From positions 37,593-101,592 of the forward strand of contig CALGAW010000049.1 in the NCBI GenBank assembly GCA_937959115.1: a stretch of DNA of 64,000 bases, in the 5' to 3' direction. A program made the translations under genes and the position numbers. This document shows positions 8,512-17,740 of the stretch, in pieces. The notes under the pieces are model-generated. The model searched no databases, was not told where the DNA came from, and worked only from the letters and a program-made list of their open reading frames with translations. The first letter of the stretch is position 1; each line of letters starts with the position of its first letter. This DNA comes from an uncultured Saprospiraceae bacterium. Lineage in GTDB: Bacteria > Bacteroidota > Bacteroidia > Chitinophagales > Saprospiraceae.

Positions 8512-9489
8512 ATGCCACAAATAGAATTTAGAACAGCCCTCCGTGACGCAATGTCAGAGGAAATGCGAAAAAATGAGAACATCTTCCTTATGGGAGAAGA
8601 AGTTGCTCAATACAATGGTGCGTACAAGGTGAGTAAAGGAATGCTTACAGAGTTTGGAGAAAAACGGGTGATTGACACCCCAATCGCTGAACTTGGATTT
8701 GCAGGAATCGGAGTTGGTGCAGCCATGAACGGCCTTAGACCAATCGTTGAATTCATGACTTGGAACTTTGCAGTGCTTGCCTTTGATCAAATAGTAAACG
8801 GAGCTGCAAAGATACTAAGCATGTCAGGCGGACAGATTACCTGTCCAATCGTTTTTCGTGGAGCATCAGGTTCTAATGGACAATTGGCTCAACAGCATTC
8901 TCAAGCTTTCGAATCTTGGATGGCCAATGTGCCAGGGCTCAAAGTGATCTCAGTTTCTGACCCTTACGATGCAAAAGGATTACTCAAATCAGCGATCATT
9001 GATGATGATCCGATCTGTTTTATGGAATCTGAAGCCATGTATGGCGATGTTGGGGAAGTGCCAGAAGAAGAATACTTCCTCCCAATCGGAAAAGCAAAGG
9101 TTAAGCGAGAAGGTACTGATGTAACGCTTGTTTCTTTTAATAAAATGATGAAAGTCGCATTCCAAGCTGCTGACGAACTGGCTAAAGAAGGTATTTCTGC
9201 CGAGGTAATCGATTTACGCACCATCCGACCACTTGATCATAAAACGATTGTAGAGTCCGTAAAAAAGACCAACCGCCTTGTTACTATTGACGAATCTTGG
9301 CCTTTTGGTAGCATTTCATCTGAAATCGCTTACGAAATCCAAAAATATGCTTTTGACTATCTAGATGCACCTGTTACTCGTGTGAATGGAGCGGATGCTA
9401 ATATGTGTTATGCGCCAAATCTAGTAAAAGCTTATTTACCAAGCACTCAAAAAGTAGTTCAAGCTGTAAAAGCTGTCATGTATCGATAA
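8512..9489 (+). CDS. pdhB: Pyruvate dehydrogenase E1 component, beta subunit
   Basis: With E1 alpha this protein forms the thiamine-diphosphate-dependent E1 that decarboxylates pyruvate and loads acetyl onto the E2 lipoyl group. The 325 residues show the transketolase pyrimidine-binding domain (FLMGEEVAQYNGAYKVSKG, DTPIAELGFAGIGVGAAM) and the C-terminal transketolase domain (EVIDLRTIRPLD). The length is normal. There is no pdhA next to it; the only other complex member in this window is an E2 gene nearly 50 kb away (57937), and whether they work together is unknown. The gene is monocistronic, flanked by a long leader and a 96-nt gap. Confidence 0.93.
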   Translation: MPQIEFRTALRDAMSEEMRKNENIFLMGEEVAQYNGAYKVSKGMLTEFGEKRVIDTPIAELGFAGIGVGAAMNGLRPIVEFMTWNFAVLAFDQIVNGAAKILSMSGGQITCPIVFRGASGSNGQLAQQHSQAFESWMANVPGLKVISVSDPYDAKGLLKSAIIDDDPICFMESEAMYGDVGEVPEEEYFLPIGKAKVKREGTDVTLVSFNKMMKVAFQAADELAKEGISAEVIDLRTIRPLDHKTIVESVKKTNRLVTIDESWPFGSISSEIAYEIQKYAFDYLDAPVTRVNGADANMCYAPNLVKAYLPSTQKVVQAVKAVMYR

Positions 9490-9556
9490 ATTTCGAGTGA
9501 TGATCTGATTTTTTTGCCTAACCATTGCAGGATCATCAACTTTGATCAAAAACTAG

Positions 9557-9564
9557 TATTTTTG
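9557..9564 (+). promoter_or_regulatory. Candidate -7 promoter box of the K+ channel gene
   Basis: TATTTTTG is a perfect TAnnTTTG match, 21 nt before the ATG at 9586. Confidence 0.5.
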
Positions 9565-9585
9565 CTTAAACAGTCAAATCAATAG

Positions 9586-10443
9586 ATGACAAATCAAACA
9601 CCTAAGTTTGATCCAAGAAAGGAAAAGCTCTATGAGATAATATTTGAAGCAGACACTCCTCTAGGAAAACTGTTTGATATTGTGCTCATTATCATCATTT
9701 TGCTCAGCGTTGCTGTAGTAATGTTGGAAACTGTAGATATTATCAAGATTAAATGGAGTAACTTTTTAATTGCGGCTGAATGGGGTTTTACAATTTTTTT
9801 TACAATTGAATATGCTTTGAGATTGTGGGTATCTCGAAATCCTAAGGCATATGCTACTAGTTTCTTTGGAATTATAGATTTATTAGCCATTTTGCCAACT
9901 TATCTCAGCTTTTTTATCGTTGGTTCTCAATCTTTTCTTGTCCTTCGTGCCCTACGGCTAATTAGAGTGTTTAGGATTTTCAAATTGGCGCATTTTCTCA
10001 ATGAAGGGAAGGTGATTACTTCTGCATTAGCCAATAGTAAGAATAAAATCATAGTTTTTCTCAGCTTTATACTGATCATGGTTACCGTAATGGGTGCCAT
10101 CATGTTTTTTATTGAAGGGAATCAAGAAGGTACAAGCTTTACTAGTATTCCTAGGAGTATTTATTGGGCGATTGTAACGATTACGACTGTTGGATATGGT
10201 GATATCTCTCCAACTACACCAATCGGGCAATTTATTGCTGCTATTGTAATGATCATGGGTTATGCGGTAATTGCTGTGCCTACTGGTATTGTAACTTCTG
10301 AGATTACTAGAGCAGATGAAAAACAACGACACGACTTATCCACTCAAGTTTGCCATAACTGTTTTTCTGAAGGACATGATACGGATGCTGAATATTGTAA
10401 ATTTTGTGGAGAAATACTAAATGCACATATAGATGATGACTAA
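9586..10443 (+). CDS. Voltage-gated K+ channel with a C-terminal zinc ribbon
   Basis: This is a six-helix Kv-type subunit that should assemble as a tetramer in the inner membrane. The selectivity filter TVGYGD is at 201-206. The S4 voltage sensor has positive residues every third position (R121, R124, R127, R130, K133). The T1 domain of animal Kv channels is absent. After S6 the cytoplasmic tail ends in a Cys4 motif, C256-x2-C259 and C271-x2-C274, a small zinc ribbon and an uncommon addition. The stop overlaps the start of the GDP-fucose synthase gene by 11 nt, so the two are probably translated from one mRNA although no functional link is obvious. Confidence 0.92.
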   Translation: MTNQTPKFDPRKEKLYEIIFEADTPLGKLFDIVLIIIILLSVAVVMLETVDIIKIKWSNFLIAAEWGFTIFFTIEYALRLWVSRNPKAYATSFFGIIDLLAILPTYLSFFIVGSQSFLVLRALRLIRVFRIFKLAHFLNEGKVITSALANSKNKIIVFLSFILIMVTVMGAIMFFIEGNQEGTSFTSIPRSIYWAIVTITTVGYGDISPTTPIGQFIAAIVMIMGYAVIAVPTGIVTSEITRADEKQRHDLSTQVCHNCFSEGHDTDAEYCKFCGEILNAHIDDD

Positions 10444-11380
10444 AGACGCTAAAATTTATATTGCCGGCCATAGAGGCATGGTTGGTTCTGCGATTATGAG
10501 AAGATTGCAGCAAGACGGATATACGAATTTCGTAACAAGTACCTCCTCCGAGCTTGATTTGCGTAATCAGGCGGCTGTTCGTTCGTTTTTCGAGCAAGAA
10601 CGCCCTGCTTATGTGTTTCTTGCCGCTGCGAAAGTAGGAGGCATCCTTGCAAACAATACCTACCGTGGAGAATTCATTTATGACAACTTGATGATTGAAT
10701 GCAATGTCATACATGCCGCAAAGGAATCTGGTGTCGAAAAACTAATGTTCTTGGGTTCTTCTTGTATTTATCCAAAAATGTCGCCTCAGCCAATGCAAGA
10801 AGATTATCTATTGACTGGACTACTAGAACCCACAAACGAGCCTTATGCAATTGCGAAGATTGCAGGAATCAAGTTATGTGAAGCCTATCAGTCACAGTAT
10901 GGTTGTGATTTCATCTCCGTAATGCCTACAAACTTATATGGACCAAACGACAATTATGACAAGCAGAACTCGCATGTGTTGCCTGCCCTCCTTAGAAAAT
11001 TTCACGAGGCAAAGGTAAACGGAGATCCTAACGTTATCATGTGGGGAACTGGATCACCCAAACGGGAGTTTCTACATGTCGATGATTTAGCAGATGCTTG
11101 CGTTTACTTAATGCATTCTTACAGCGAACCAGGCTTGGTGAACATTGGCACTGGCACCGATCTATCTATTTTAGAACTCGCACAGCTAATTCAGAAAATA
11201 GTTGGTTACACGGGCACTATTGAACACGACTACAGCAAACCGGATGGCACTCCTAGAAAATTAATGAATGTCGACAAACTCAAAGGCCTGGGCTGGGAAG
11301 CTAAAATATCCCTTGAAGAGGGCATTCGCACTGTCTATGCCGAAATGAAAAAGGAATGGGACTTAGTAATTGATAATTGA
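10433..11380 (+). CDS. fcl: GDP-L-fucose synthase
   Basis: This enzyme epimerises and reduces GDP-4-keto-6-deoxymannose to GDP-L-fucose for surface glycans. The 315 residues form a short-chain dehydrogenase fold: NADPH site [10 protein letters not shown] (11-20), catalytic S109/S110 (LGSSCIYP), and Y138-x3-K142 (EPYAIAK). The substrate region [13 protein letters not shown] is typical of Fcl/WcaG. The first two codons are both ATG (10433 and 10436), so either may be used. It overlaps the channel gene by 11 nt. The usual partner, GDP-mannose 4,6-dehydratase, is not next to it in this window. Confidence 0.94.
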   Translation: MMTKDAKIYIAGHRGMVGSAIMRRLQQDGYTNFVTSTSSELDLRNQAAVRSFFEQERPAYVFLAAAKVGGILANNTYRGEFIYDNLMIECNVIHAAKESGVEKLMFLGSSCIYPKMSPQPMQEDYLLTGLLEPTNEPYAIAKIAGIKLCEAYQSQYGCDFISVMPTNLYGPNDNYDKQNSHVLPALLRKFHEAKVNGDPNVIMWGTGSPKREFLHVDDLADACVYLMHSYSEPGLVNIGTGTDLSILELAQLIQKIVGYTGTIEHDYSKPDGTPRKLMNVDKLKGLGWEAKISLEEGIRTVYAEMKKEWDLVIDN

Positions 11381-11513
11381 TTAAAATGAATGCGGAAGGT
11401 TAAAAAATATCAATCAAGAATTACGGTTCTACGATACGATATTAATTATCAAAAGACGTATAGACTCGAATCTTCACTCTCCTATTGAAAAATACGCACG
11501 GTCACTAATCCCT

Positions 11514-11924
11514 TTAAAGTCCAGTACACTTTATCGATACCTGGTCTCCAACACCATAGCTACGTAGGGATTTGCTGTACTTGTCTCCTCCAGCGTTTTG
11601 ATTTCCAACCATGAAGTCTTGATACATGCAGGTGCCGTCTGGTTTGGTGGAAACCATCAGTACTTTTAACCAACGGTCCGTAATTCTTCCACCCTTTTTC
11701 TTATAATAGTAGTCGTCAGAAACGATCACTGCGGCTTTAAACTTTTCGTCCCAACCACGTTCGTTGAACCAATTGACCATTCGTTTTTCTAGATCTCTGT
11801 CATTCATTTTCGCCTTAGGAATTGCGGGATCAAGTTTTGAATGTGAAGAACCACTACTACTACCACTCCCACCACAAGAGAATAAAATTAAGGAAAGGGA
11901 TAAGAAAAAGACTAGTATTTTCAT
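11514..11924 (-). CDS. Putative lipoprotein, unknown function
   Basis: MKILVFFLSLSLILFSC is a lipoprotein signal with acceptor C17, followed by a Gly/Ser linker. The mature domain of about 105 residues contains RMVNWFNERGWDEKFKAAVI and a C-terminal part with two Cys that may form a disulfide (GTCMYQDF, SIKCTGL). I do not recognise the fold. The gene is alone, in convergent orientation to fcl, and is followed to the right by another minus-strand lipoprotein gene 164 nt away. Confidence 0.75.
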   Translation of the reverse strand: MKILVFFLSLSLILFSCGGSGSSSGSSHSKLDPAIPKAKMNDRDLEKRMVNWFNERGWDEKFKAAVIVSDDYYYKKKGGRITDRWLKVLMVSTKPDGTCMYQDFMVGNQNAGGDKYSKSLRSYGVGDQVSIKCTGL

Positions 11925-12088
11925 GACGAACGTATTAATTGATAATGGAAAACTTATAACTTTTTAGGCGTTTTACTTCTGCCTATGTCAAGTGCATTAC
12001 GATAAAGTTATTAAAATAATTGATATTTATTTAGATATTGAACCTCAATAATTTTCAGTTAAAATTGATCGCACCAAACCACAATCAA

Positions 12089-12793
12089 TTATTTTTGTAC
12101 TACTTTAAGGTAAACCTCAATGCCACCAAGACTATTCTTAAGCAATCCGCCTTCTGGCTTACTGAGGTTTGGTCGGCCTTTCCTAGAAGCGCCAAGGAGT
12201 TTCACTGTGAACTGGTCTGTCGCATAAGCATCTTGACTCCTTGGTTTTTCTGCAGTTGGGAAGGTGAGTGTAACAGTTTCCTTATCATTGATTTTCAATT
12301 CTACCTCGACTTCACCCGCTCGAAAACAATTGACACCAACAGGGCAACGGTTATCTCGAATGGCAAGAACCTCCAATGCAGTACTAGAAGCTTCATTAGT
12401 TGCTGATTCGTTGAGTCGTAAGCCAAACTGCTCGTTAAAAGCAAACAGTTTTGGGCCGTTCAAATTGGGCGTAGCCGTTTCTCTTTTAGTTTTAGCGTCC
12501 TTAGATTCTGTGGTCGTGACTTCTTTTTCCTTTTCACTATATCCTGGCGGTGTTGTTGTTGTAGTCTCTTGCGCTTCCTTAGGAGATTTGGTGGCTACAG
12601 TCGGTGCTGTGGTTACCTCAGGCTGTTTTGAGTTTTCCTTGTTTTCAGCAGTCACATCAGGGAATTCTGATTTCTTTTCAGAGGTGGTTTTTGCATTTTC
12701 CTTGTTGTCTTTGGCTGCGGGCTTATTTGACTGGGTACAGCTGAATGCCATAAGTGTTAAACAAGTTAGGGTGTAAAGTATAAACTGTTTCAT
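12089..12793 (-). CDS. Lipoprotein with a Lys/Thr/Glu-rich linker and a C-terminal folded domain
   Basis: The signal ends in LMAFSC (acceptor C19). Residues 20-110 are low-complexity, rich in Lys, Glu, Thr and Ala, and look like an extended spacer. The last 120 residues form a compact, probably beta-rich domain with two Cys in NRCPVGVNCFRAGEVEV, followed by LTFPTAEK and a strand-rich end. An NRCP...C segment of this kind recurs in small Bacteroidota lipoproteins of unknown role. A 170-codon frame on the opposite strand is a shadow: it has neither a convincing signal peptide nor a family pattern. Confidence 0.75.
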   Translation of the reverse strand: MKQFILYTLTCLTLMAFSCTQSNKPAAKDNKENAKTTSEKKSEFPDVTAENKENSKQPEVTTAPTVATKSPKEAQETTTTTPPGYSEKEKEVTTTESKDAKTKRETATPNLNGPKLFAFNEQFGLRLNESATNEASSTALEVLAIRDNRCPVGVNCFRAGEVEVELKINDKETVTLTFPTAEKPRSQDAYATDQFTVKLLGASRKGRPNLSKPEGGLLKNSLGGIEVYLKVVQK

Positions 12794-12976
12794 ATCTGTT
12801 TGACTATTTTCTACAAGATAGTAACAATTTTATTAATTACCAATGGCTAATCAAGGGCATAAACAACTAATAAACAGAAAGTTAGGGAGAACCCAACAAA
12901 ATGAAAAGTAGTTTTTACGAATTTGAATTTACGATATACTCCTCTTCTGATACGTCAAATAATTACCAATTCAACA

Positions 12977-14443
12977 TTAACCATTATTTAAGCTTTCTAC
13001 TTTGGCTTGTGCTTCTCTTCTGTTTAATAGATCAAAGTTGATGAGTAGCGCGAGGTGAATGAAATAGAAGGCACCGACCTTATCGGTTTCAAGCAAATCA
13101 TTGATAATTAGGAAGGCGTCTATGATGATGAGACTTAGCAGGAGGCTCATAATGATAAGCTTACGTTGTTTATTGATGGTTCGATGATAAATTCGTTCGC
13201 CTATTACAAGAATGACCATTGTGAGCAATAGAAAGATCAAACACCCAGGAATACCTTGGTCGATCAAGACCATGAGATAATAGTTGTGTACCCCAGATTT
13301 ATCTTTATTATCACTGACATAGGTCTCAAAACTGCTTACAGTATATTTCTTATAAAAATTATAGAAGTTGCCCGGTCCAAATCCAAATGTTTTTTGATCT
13401 GCACTCATATGAATACCTGCTACCCACCTGTAGAGTCGCTCCATGGTAGAAAGGTCCTCCATTTTATAGGTGGCCTTAAACAGATCTTCCATGTTGTGGT
13501 GGGTGATTGTTTTTTCAAAATTGGGTGCATAATCCAAGTACTTGTTGTTCGTCGCCACATAAGTAATGAAGGCGAAAATGAGGATTAAGGCAACTGTAAT
13601 AGCAGCCTTAATGAGACGAAACCGAATCACGAAATAGCTTGCAAAGGCCATCACCAAGGAAACATAAGCAGATCGAGTAAAGGAGAACTGGATGGCAATT
13701 AATAAAATAAGACATCCGATGATGACAATCCACCAAATGAAGGACCACCTTTTATACCAAGTGGAAGCAACGATTGCAATTGGGAAAAACAAAGTCAATA
13801 GTGCAGCATAGTTCACATGGTTTCGGTAAAATGGATGCATCGCCTTTCCTACCATCTCAAGCGAAATTCCGAACACACTTTGTCGGAATAATACATAAAC
13901 TACTGTAATCAATAATGGGATAAACACGGCCCAGAATACTTGCTTGAATTCGACTTCTGACTTGATCAGCAACCCAGTCAAAAATACAAAGGTGATGACA
14001 TACCACATTTTTGCTAAAAAGAACTTAATCGAAACAACAATTAGCTCCGAGTTAAGTACTGTTATGAGCATCCAACCCAAATGTAAAAACAGAAAAAGCA
14101 TAATGCTATGACGGAAGAAAGCACTGTCGATTTTTTTAACATTTTGGATGAGATACATTAGATAAACCAGCATTAATCCTATGATTAACGGTTCAGAAGG
14201 CAAGTCAGTGCCAAGACCATTAGCGAAGTAAACTTCAGTGGAAAACGGAATACATATCAGAAGTAAGAAGTATAGTTTTCGAAAATCTAGCAAGGCTAAA
14301 TAAACAATCAAAAATGCTGCTGGCAATAATAGAGGGAATGGACTACTTGTGATTGCATAGCCTGCAATACCGAGTATAACCAACAGCCCATAAAGACTGT
14401 AGATGATCGATGAAGATCGCTCTATTCCTTGAAATTTAAGCAT
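12977..14443 (-). CDS. O-antigen ligase/polymerase family membrane protein (Wzy/WaaL-like)
   Basis: This multi-spanning protein (about 11-12 helices) has the large periplasmic loop characteristic of the Wzy_C/O-antigen ligase family (about residues 300-390), where a glycan is transferred from undecaprenyl diphosphate. The loop contains the family's GFGPGNFYNFYKKY and VHNYYLMVLIDQGIPG elements, both typical of ligases and polymerases. It overlaps the preceding Wzz-like gene by 8 nt with the ATG at 14443; an earlier ATG (14467) would give a 32-nt overlap. With Wzz and the flippase it forms a Wzx/Wzy-type export set. Polymerase and ligase cannot be told apart here. Confidence 0.85.
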   Translation of the reverse strand: MLKFQGIERSSSIIYSLYGLLVILGIAGYAITSSPFPLLLPAAFLIVYLALLDFRKLYFLLLICIPFSTEVYFANGLGTDLPSEPLIIGLMLVYLMYLIQNVKKIDSAFFRHSIMLFLFLHLGWMLITVLNSELIVVSIKFFLAKMWYVITFVFLTGLLIKSEVEFKQVFWAVFIPLLITVVYVLFRQSVFGISLEMVGKAMHPFYRNHVNYAALLTLFFPIAIVASTWYKRWSFIWWIVIIGCLILLIAIQFSFTRSAYVSLVMAFASYFVIRFRLIKAAITVALILIFAFITYVATNNKYLDYAPNFEKTITHHNMEDLFKATYKMEDLSTMERLYRWVAGIHMSADQKTFGFGPGNFYNFYKKYTVSSFETYVSDNKDKSGVHNYYLMVLIDQGIPGCLIFLLLTMVILVIGERIYHRTINKQRKLIIMSLLLSLIIIDAFLIINDLLETDKVGAFYFIHLALLINFDLLNRREAQAKVESLNNG

Positions 14444-15560
14444 CTTTGAATGTGCGCTCCCAATCAACAGTTTTGTAATTCTCGAACAGTAATACGCCTA
14501 AAACGCTTAGAATAAGAGCAAAAAAGGCAGAACTCAGTACAAGGAAGGTTCGTTTTGGTCTAGACTTAATGATTGGAATGTTTGGAGGTTCTAGCACATA
14601 AACTGAAGAGATATTGGTGTTGTAAACAGTTTCTAGCTGGAAAAACCGATCTCTCAAAAACGATAATTCTTCAGACAAAAACTCTTGGCTTGTTTCCATT
14701 AATAAAACCAATTCACGTCCTTGATTAAACTTGTTAATGTTAATGGTATTCCCACTATCCACATCCCCTTTCAATGCTTTAACTTGAGTTTCAAGCGCAC
14801 CGATGAGCGTTTTCACTTTGGCTATAGAATCACGACGGGCGTTTCCTCCCATCGCAACTAACTTTCCTCTGTATTTGGCTAAGCCTGCTTCTGCAATCGT
14901 TATGGTTTCAGTTAATAGTTCTCTTTGCGTTTCTACATCTACAATACCAAATTTTTCCCTTGTTCTCATGAGGCTGTCTGATGCTCTGTTGTAGTTTTCT
15001 TGCTTAACATCAATCCGTTTTCGGTAGGCATCCATAATGATTTCCTCATTTCTCTTTGTCATTCGACGAACCAATTCATCTACTTTTCCAATCGTACTCC
15101 ACAACATTTCATAGGCGTCTTTTGGATCCTTATCTTCTAAAGAAATCTCCAGTGCATCCTTTTCATTTTTCCGAACATTATAGTGTGTCAGGAAATTTAA
15201 TTTAACATAATGAAACGCTTTAGCATGCGTAGAATCAATATCATACCGCTCGTACAAGTTGTATTTTTTGTTTAAATACTGAACAATTTCATCTGATTCT
15301 GCGACCATCATAATTCGGTTTAAATCAGCTGACTTTCCAAATATGTCAAGGGTTTCATCGGCATTACCGAAAAGGGCTCCTCTACTAGCTATCCTCAGGT
15401 TAGCAGGATACAGCAGGGCAGATGAATTATAATAATTAGGCAACAGCAATACAATGATCGCAGTAAGGACAGTAATACCTAAAGTAGTTAACAATATCGT
15501 TTTGCGCCATTTGAAGAGCACTTTCACAATATCCAACAATGATTCTTGCGCGTTATTCAT
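14436..15560 (-). CDS. Wzz/GumC-type chain-length determinant protein
   Basis: This polysaccharide co-polymerase sets glycan chain length. The N-terminal helix lies at about 20-40 (TILLTTLGITVLTAIIVLLL), followed by a periplasmic Wzz domain, long coiled-coil stretches (about 155-300, with MTKRNEEIIMDAYRKRI) and a C-terminal helix at about 341-362. PNIPIIKSRPKR just before it is the Pro-rich signature of the Wzz C-terminus. No tyrosine-kinase domain is attached. It lies between the flippase and ligase/polymerase genes, overlapping the latter, so they are almost certainly one operon. Confidence 0.88.
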   Translation of the reverse strand: MNNAQESLLDIVKVLFKWRKTILLTTLGITVLTAIIVLLLPNYYNSSALLYPANLRIASRGALFGNADETLDIFGKSADLNRIMMVAESDEIVQYLNKKYNLYERYDIDSTHAKAFHYVKLNFLTHYNVRKNEKDALEISLEDKDPKDAYEMLWSTIGKVDELVRRMTKRNEEIIMDAYRKRIDVKQENYNRASDSLMRTREKFGIVDVETQRELLTETITIAEAGLAKYRGKLVAMGGNARRDSIAKVKTLIGALETQVKALKGDVDSGNTININKFNQGRELVLLMETSQEFLSEELSFLRDRFFQLETVYNTNISSVYVLEPPNIPIIKSRPKRTFLVLSSAFFALILSVLGVLLFENYKTVDWERTFKDA

Positions 15561-15619
15561 AGAGATGTCGTTAGCGGTGCAAAGGTAAAAATAAATTGGA
15601 AATTCTTGTTGGGTTTATT

Positions 15620-17068
15620 TTAATTTGACGTTTGATAAATTTCACGTAGTTCTTTTAGATCAATTAGCTTTAACAATATCGCAAGCAGAAGACTAGCAAA
15701 TCCTCCTAGGAGTAGTGTCCAAATCCATAGAAAAGGTAATTGCGAAACATAATAAAAAACACCCGTTACTGCAATTAGGAAACCTATTGCTCTTGCTAAC
15801 AATGACAGATTGAGCTGTAACTTAAATATTCGAAAAACAAGCCCCCACTGACCAATAGCCACTAGGAATTGTGTAAAAACAGTTGCGATAGCTGCCCCTT
15901 CCGCTTTGAATTTACCGATTAAAACAAAATTGAGTATTACATTCAGAATAGTCCCACATAAGGCAACGACGTTCAATCCATATAAACTCCCATTGGCGCT
16001 AAGGAGCGTTCCGTTGACATAACTCATGCCCATTGCTACGAAGGAAAACATTAGAATTCCGAGTATCCGGCCCCAGTAAACTGTTGCATCGTCATAGAGT
16101 AATTCCATAATTGGGACCTGATAAAACCAACACAGCATTGCCGTAGTTAGGGATATCACAAATAATATTTTGAACCCAAGATTCTGCAATCCGATAATCG
16201 ACTGCCCATCATTGATTAGTTTTGAAAACATGGGCAGCAATAAACCAGCCATCAGAAACCCAATCATATTGCTAGCATCGAGTAGCCTGTAGGCTGCAGC
16301 GTAGATTCCAGCTTGTTCATTGCCGTCTGGGAGCAGTCGTTCTAGCATCACTTGATCTATTCTAGTGAAAATCCCTGCTAGGAACACCGTGAGCGCATAG
16401 GGATAACTCTTTTTTAGGATTAACAGTAAAAATGGCCAGCTAAACGTTAGTTTCAATCGATAATTGACCTTTGGCATAATCCACATAAACGCTAGTAGTA
16501 CAGTTATAGCGTAGGAAAGTGTTTGCGCATAGACAAAGTTCTGAATACTGAAATAATCTGAAAAGGGTGGCACCCACAGCAGTAGTCCACAGAACAAAAT
16601 CATCAGTAACTTATCAAGTGCGGAGAAAAAGCTGTCCGTCTTGTAGTAATGCAGCCCACTAATATTGGAGCGAAGGTAATAAATCATAGAGATCAACACC
16701 TGATTAAACGCAAGAAACACCAATATTCTAAACTGAACACTATCATATCCTATAAACCAACCAATCCCTAGGGTGATAAGCAAATAAATACCGCCTAGCA
16801 TGAATTTTAGCACGAGAATATTCGGCAAGTACTTCTTTAGTAATTGCTCATGCTGCGCGATATTCCGATTATTAAACAACTGAATACCAAAATCATTGAT
16901 GATTTGCAGCAGGTAGGAAAAACTCAACAAGGAGGCATACCACCCACCATAAACCTCAGCACCAACCATATTCTGCACTGTACGATCAATTCCAAAAATA
17001 TAAAATGGCTTGATCAACAGGTTAATGGAGATCAGGAATACCAAATTTATAAGGAAGGAGCGTTTCAA
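15620..17068 (-). CDS. Polysaccharide flippase (Wzx-like, MOP superfamily)
   Basis: This 482-residue protein has about 14 hydrophobic helices spanning its length, as in Wzx/RfbX flippases that turn lipid-linked repeat units across the inner membrane. The N-terminal segment with RTVQNMVGAEVYGGWYASL and the central GNEQAGIYAAAYRLLDA are typical of this superfamily. It starts the minus-strand operon with the Wzz-like (59 nt downstream) and Wzy-like genes. Glycosyltransferases for the repeat unit are not adjacent, so they must be encoded elsewhere. Confidence 0.88.
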   Translation of the reverse strand: MKRSFLINLVFLISINLLIKPFYIFGIDRTVQNMVGAEVYGGWYASLLSFSYLLQIINDFGIQLFNNRNIAQHEQLLKKYLPNILVLKFMLGGIYLLITLGIGWFIGYDSVQFRILVFLAFNQVLISMIYYLRSNISGLHYYKTDSFFSALDKLLMILFCGLLLWVPPFSDYFSIQNFVYAQTLSYAITVLLAFMWIMPKVNYRLKLTFSWPFLLLILKKSYPYALTVFLAGIFTRIDQVMLERLLPDGNEQAGIYAAAYRLLDASNMIGFLMAGLLLPMFSKLINDGQSIIGLQNLGFKILFVISLTTAMLCWFYQVPIMELLYDDATVYWGRILGILMFSFVAMGMSYVNGTLLSANGSLYGLNVVALCGTILNVILNFVLIGKFKAEGAAIATVFTQFLVAIGQWGLVFRIFKLQLNLSLLARAIGFLIAVTGVFYYVSQLPFLWIWTLLLGGFASLLLAILLKLIDLKELREIYQTSN

Positions 17069-17253
17069 ATAATGATTAATTATTAATGTTTAATCGTTAA
17101 TATTTTTATAAAGGTATTAATAATTGTTATTCTTATTTGAACACAATTGAACGCACTAATATTGAGTTGAACCCTAAAAATTACTGTCGAATAGAAATTT
17201 AATCAGAAGGGCAGAGTAACGTTCAGCAAGAAGGGAGCATTAATAAATAACAA
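17069..17253. other. AT-rich spacer between the flippase and the ParA partner gene
   Basis: No gene. It begins with a run of TTAAT/ATTAAT-like words (17069-17130) of the kind also seen in other spacers of this window (for example 28791-28830 and 42200-42230). Confidence 0.4.
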
Positions 17254-17718
17254 TTATTTTTCTTCCTTCTTCTTTTCGATGTATTCTGCGATGAGCTCGC
17301 CTACGATATCACGGACTCTAGCCTTTTCTAATTTGGCGATGTGTTTGAGCTCGTCGATGCTATTTTCATCGAAGGTAAAGGAGATTCTTTTTTTCTTAGA
17401 TTTGTCTACAAGTTTCCCTGTTTCGATGGTGCTTCTGATGAGGGAATCCAGTCCAAAATTTGGTTTTGTTCTTCGCTTAATGGTAGATCCACCGTCTTTT
17501 GTGTTATTTTTCGCTTCTTTGACGACTTCTTCTACGGCATCCTGAAAGAAAATATCTAAGTTATTAGAAAAGCTTTTTCGCGGTCCTGATTTTGTTTGTT
17601 GAGTAGCGACTGCCGTCTGCTTTTTCTGCACAGATTCAGTTTCCTTTATAGGACTTTCGTCACCAAACAAAGCGTCTAATCCTAAGGAAAATTTCTTTTT
17701 ATTTTTATTCTTATTCAT
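17254..17718 (-). CDS. Small ribbon-helix-helix protein with three ParB-like GLDALF motifs, partner of ParA
   Basis: This 154-residue, very basic protein directly follows parA (22-nt gap). The C-terminus (about 108-150, KKRISFTFDENSIDELKHIA onward) fits a ribbon-helix-helix DNA-binding fold. The remainder looks disordered but contains three related short motifs, each after basic residues: FSLGLDALFGD (10-20), FSNNLDIFFQD (50-60) and FGLDSLI (88-94). The first resembles the GLGRGLDALL segment at the N-terminus of ParB, the part that contacts ParA. There is no ParB nuclease or helix-turn-helix domain. The arrangement resembles type Ib partition pairs (ParA plus RHH protein). Centromere binding and ATPase stimulation are inferences. 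Confidence 0.8.
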   Translation of the reverse strand: MNKNKNKKKFSLGLDALFGDESPIKETESVQKKQTAVATQQTKSGPRKSFSNNLDIFFQDAVEEVVKEAKNNTKDGGSTIKRRTKPNFGLDSLIRSTIETGKLVDKSKKKRISFTFDENSIDELKHIAKLEKARVRDIVGELIAEYIEKKKEEK

Positions 17719-17740
17719 TCTAATGTGCTAATTCAACAAA

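Noticed and set aside
12264..12776. 170-codon plus-strand frame opposite the lipoprotein gene at 12089-12793
   Set aside because: Composition reflects the reverse of a Lys/Glu/Thr-rich linker (Ser/Val/Leu-rich), without a signal peptide or family pattern; the minus frame has a lipobox and a folded C-terminal domain.
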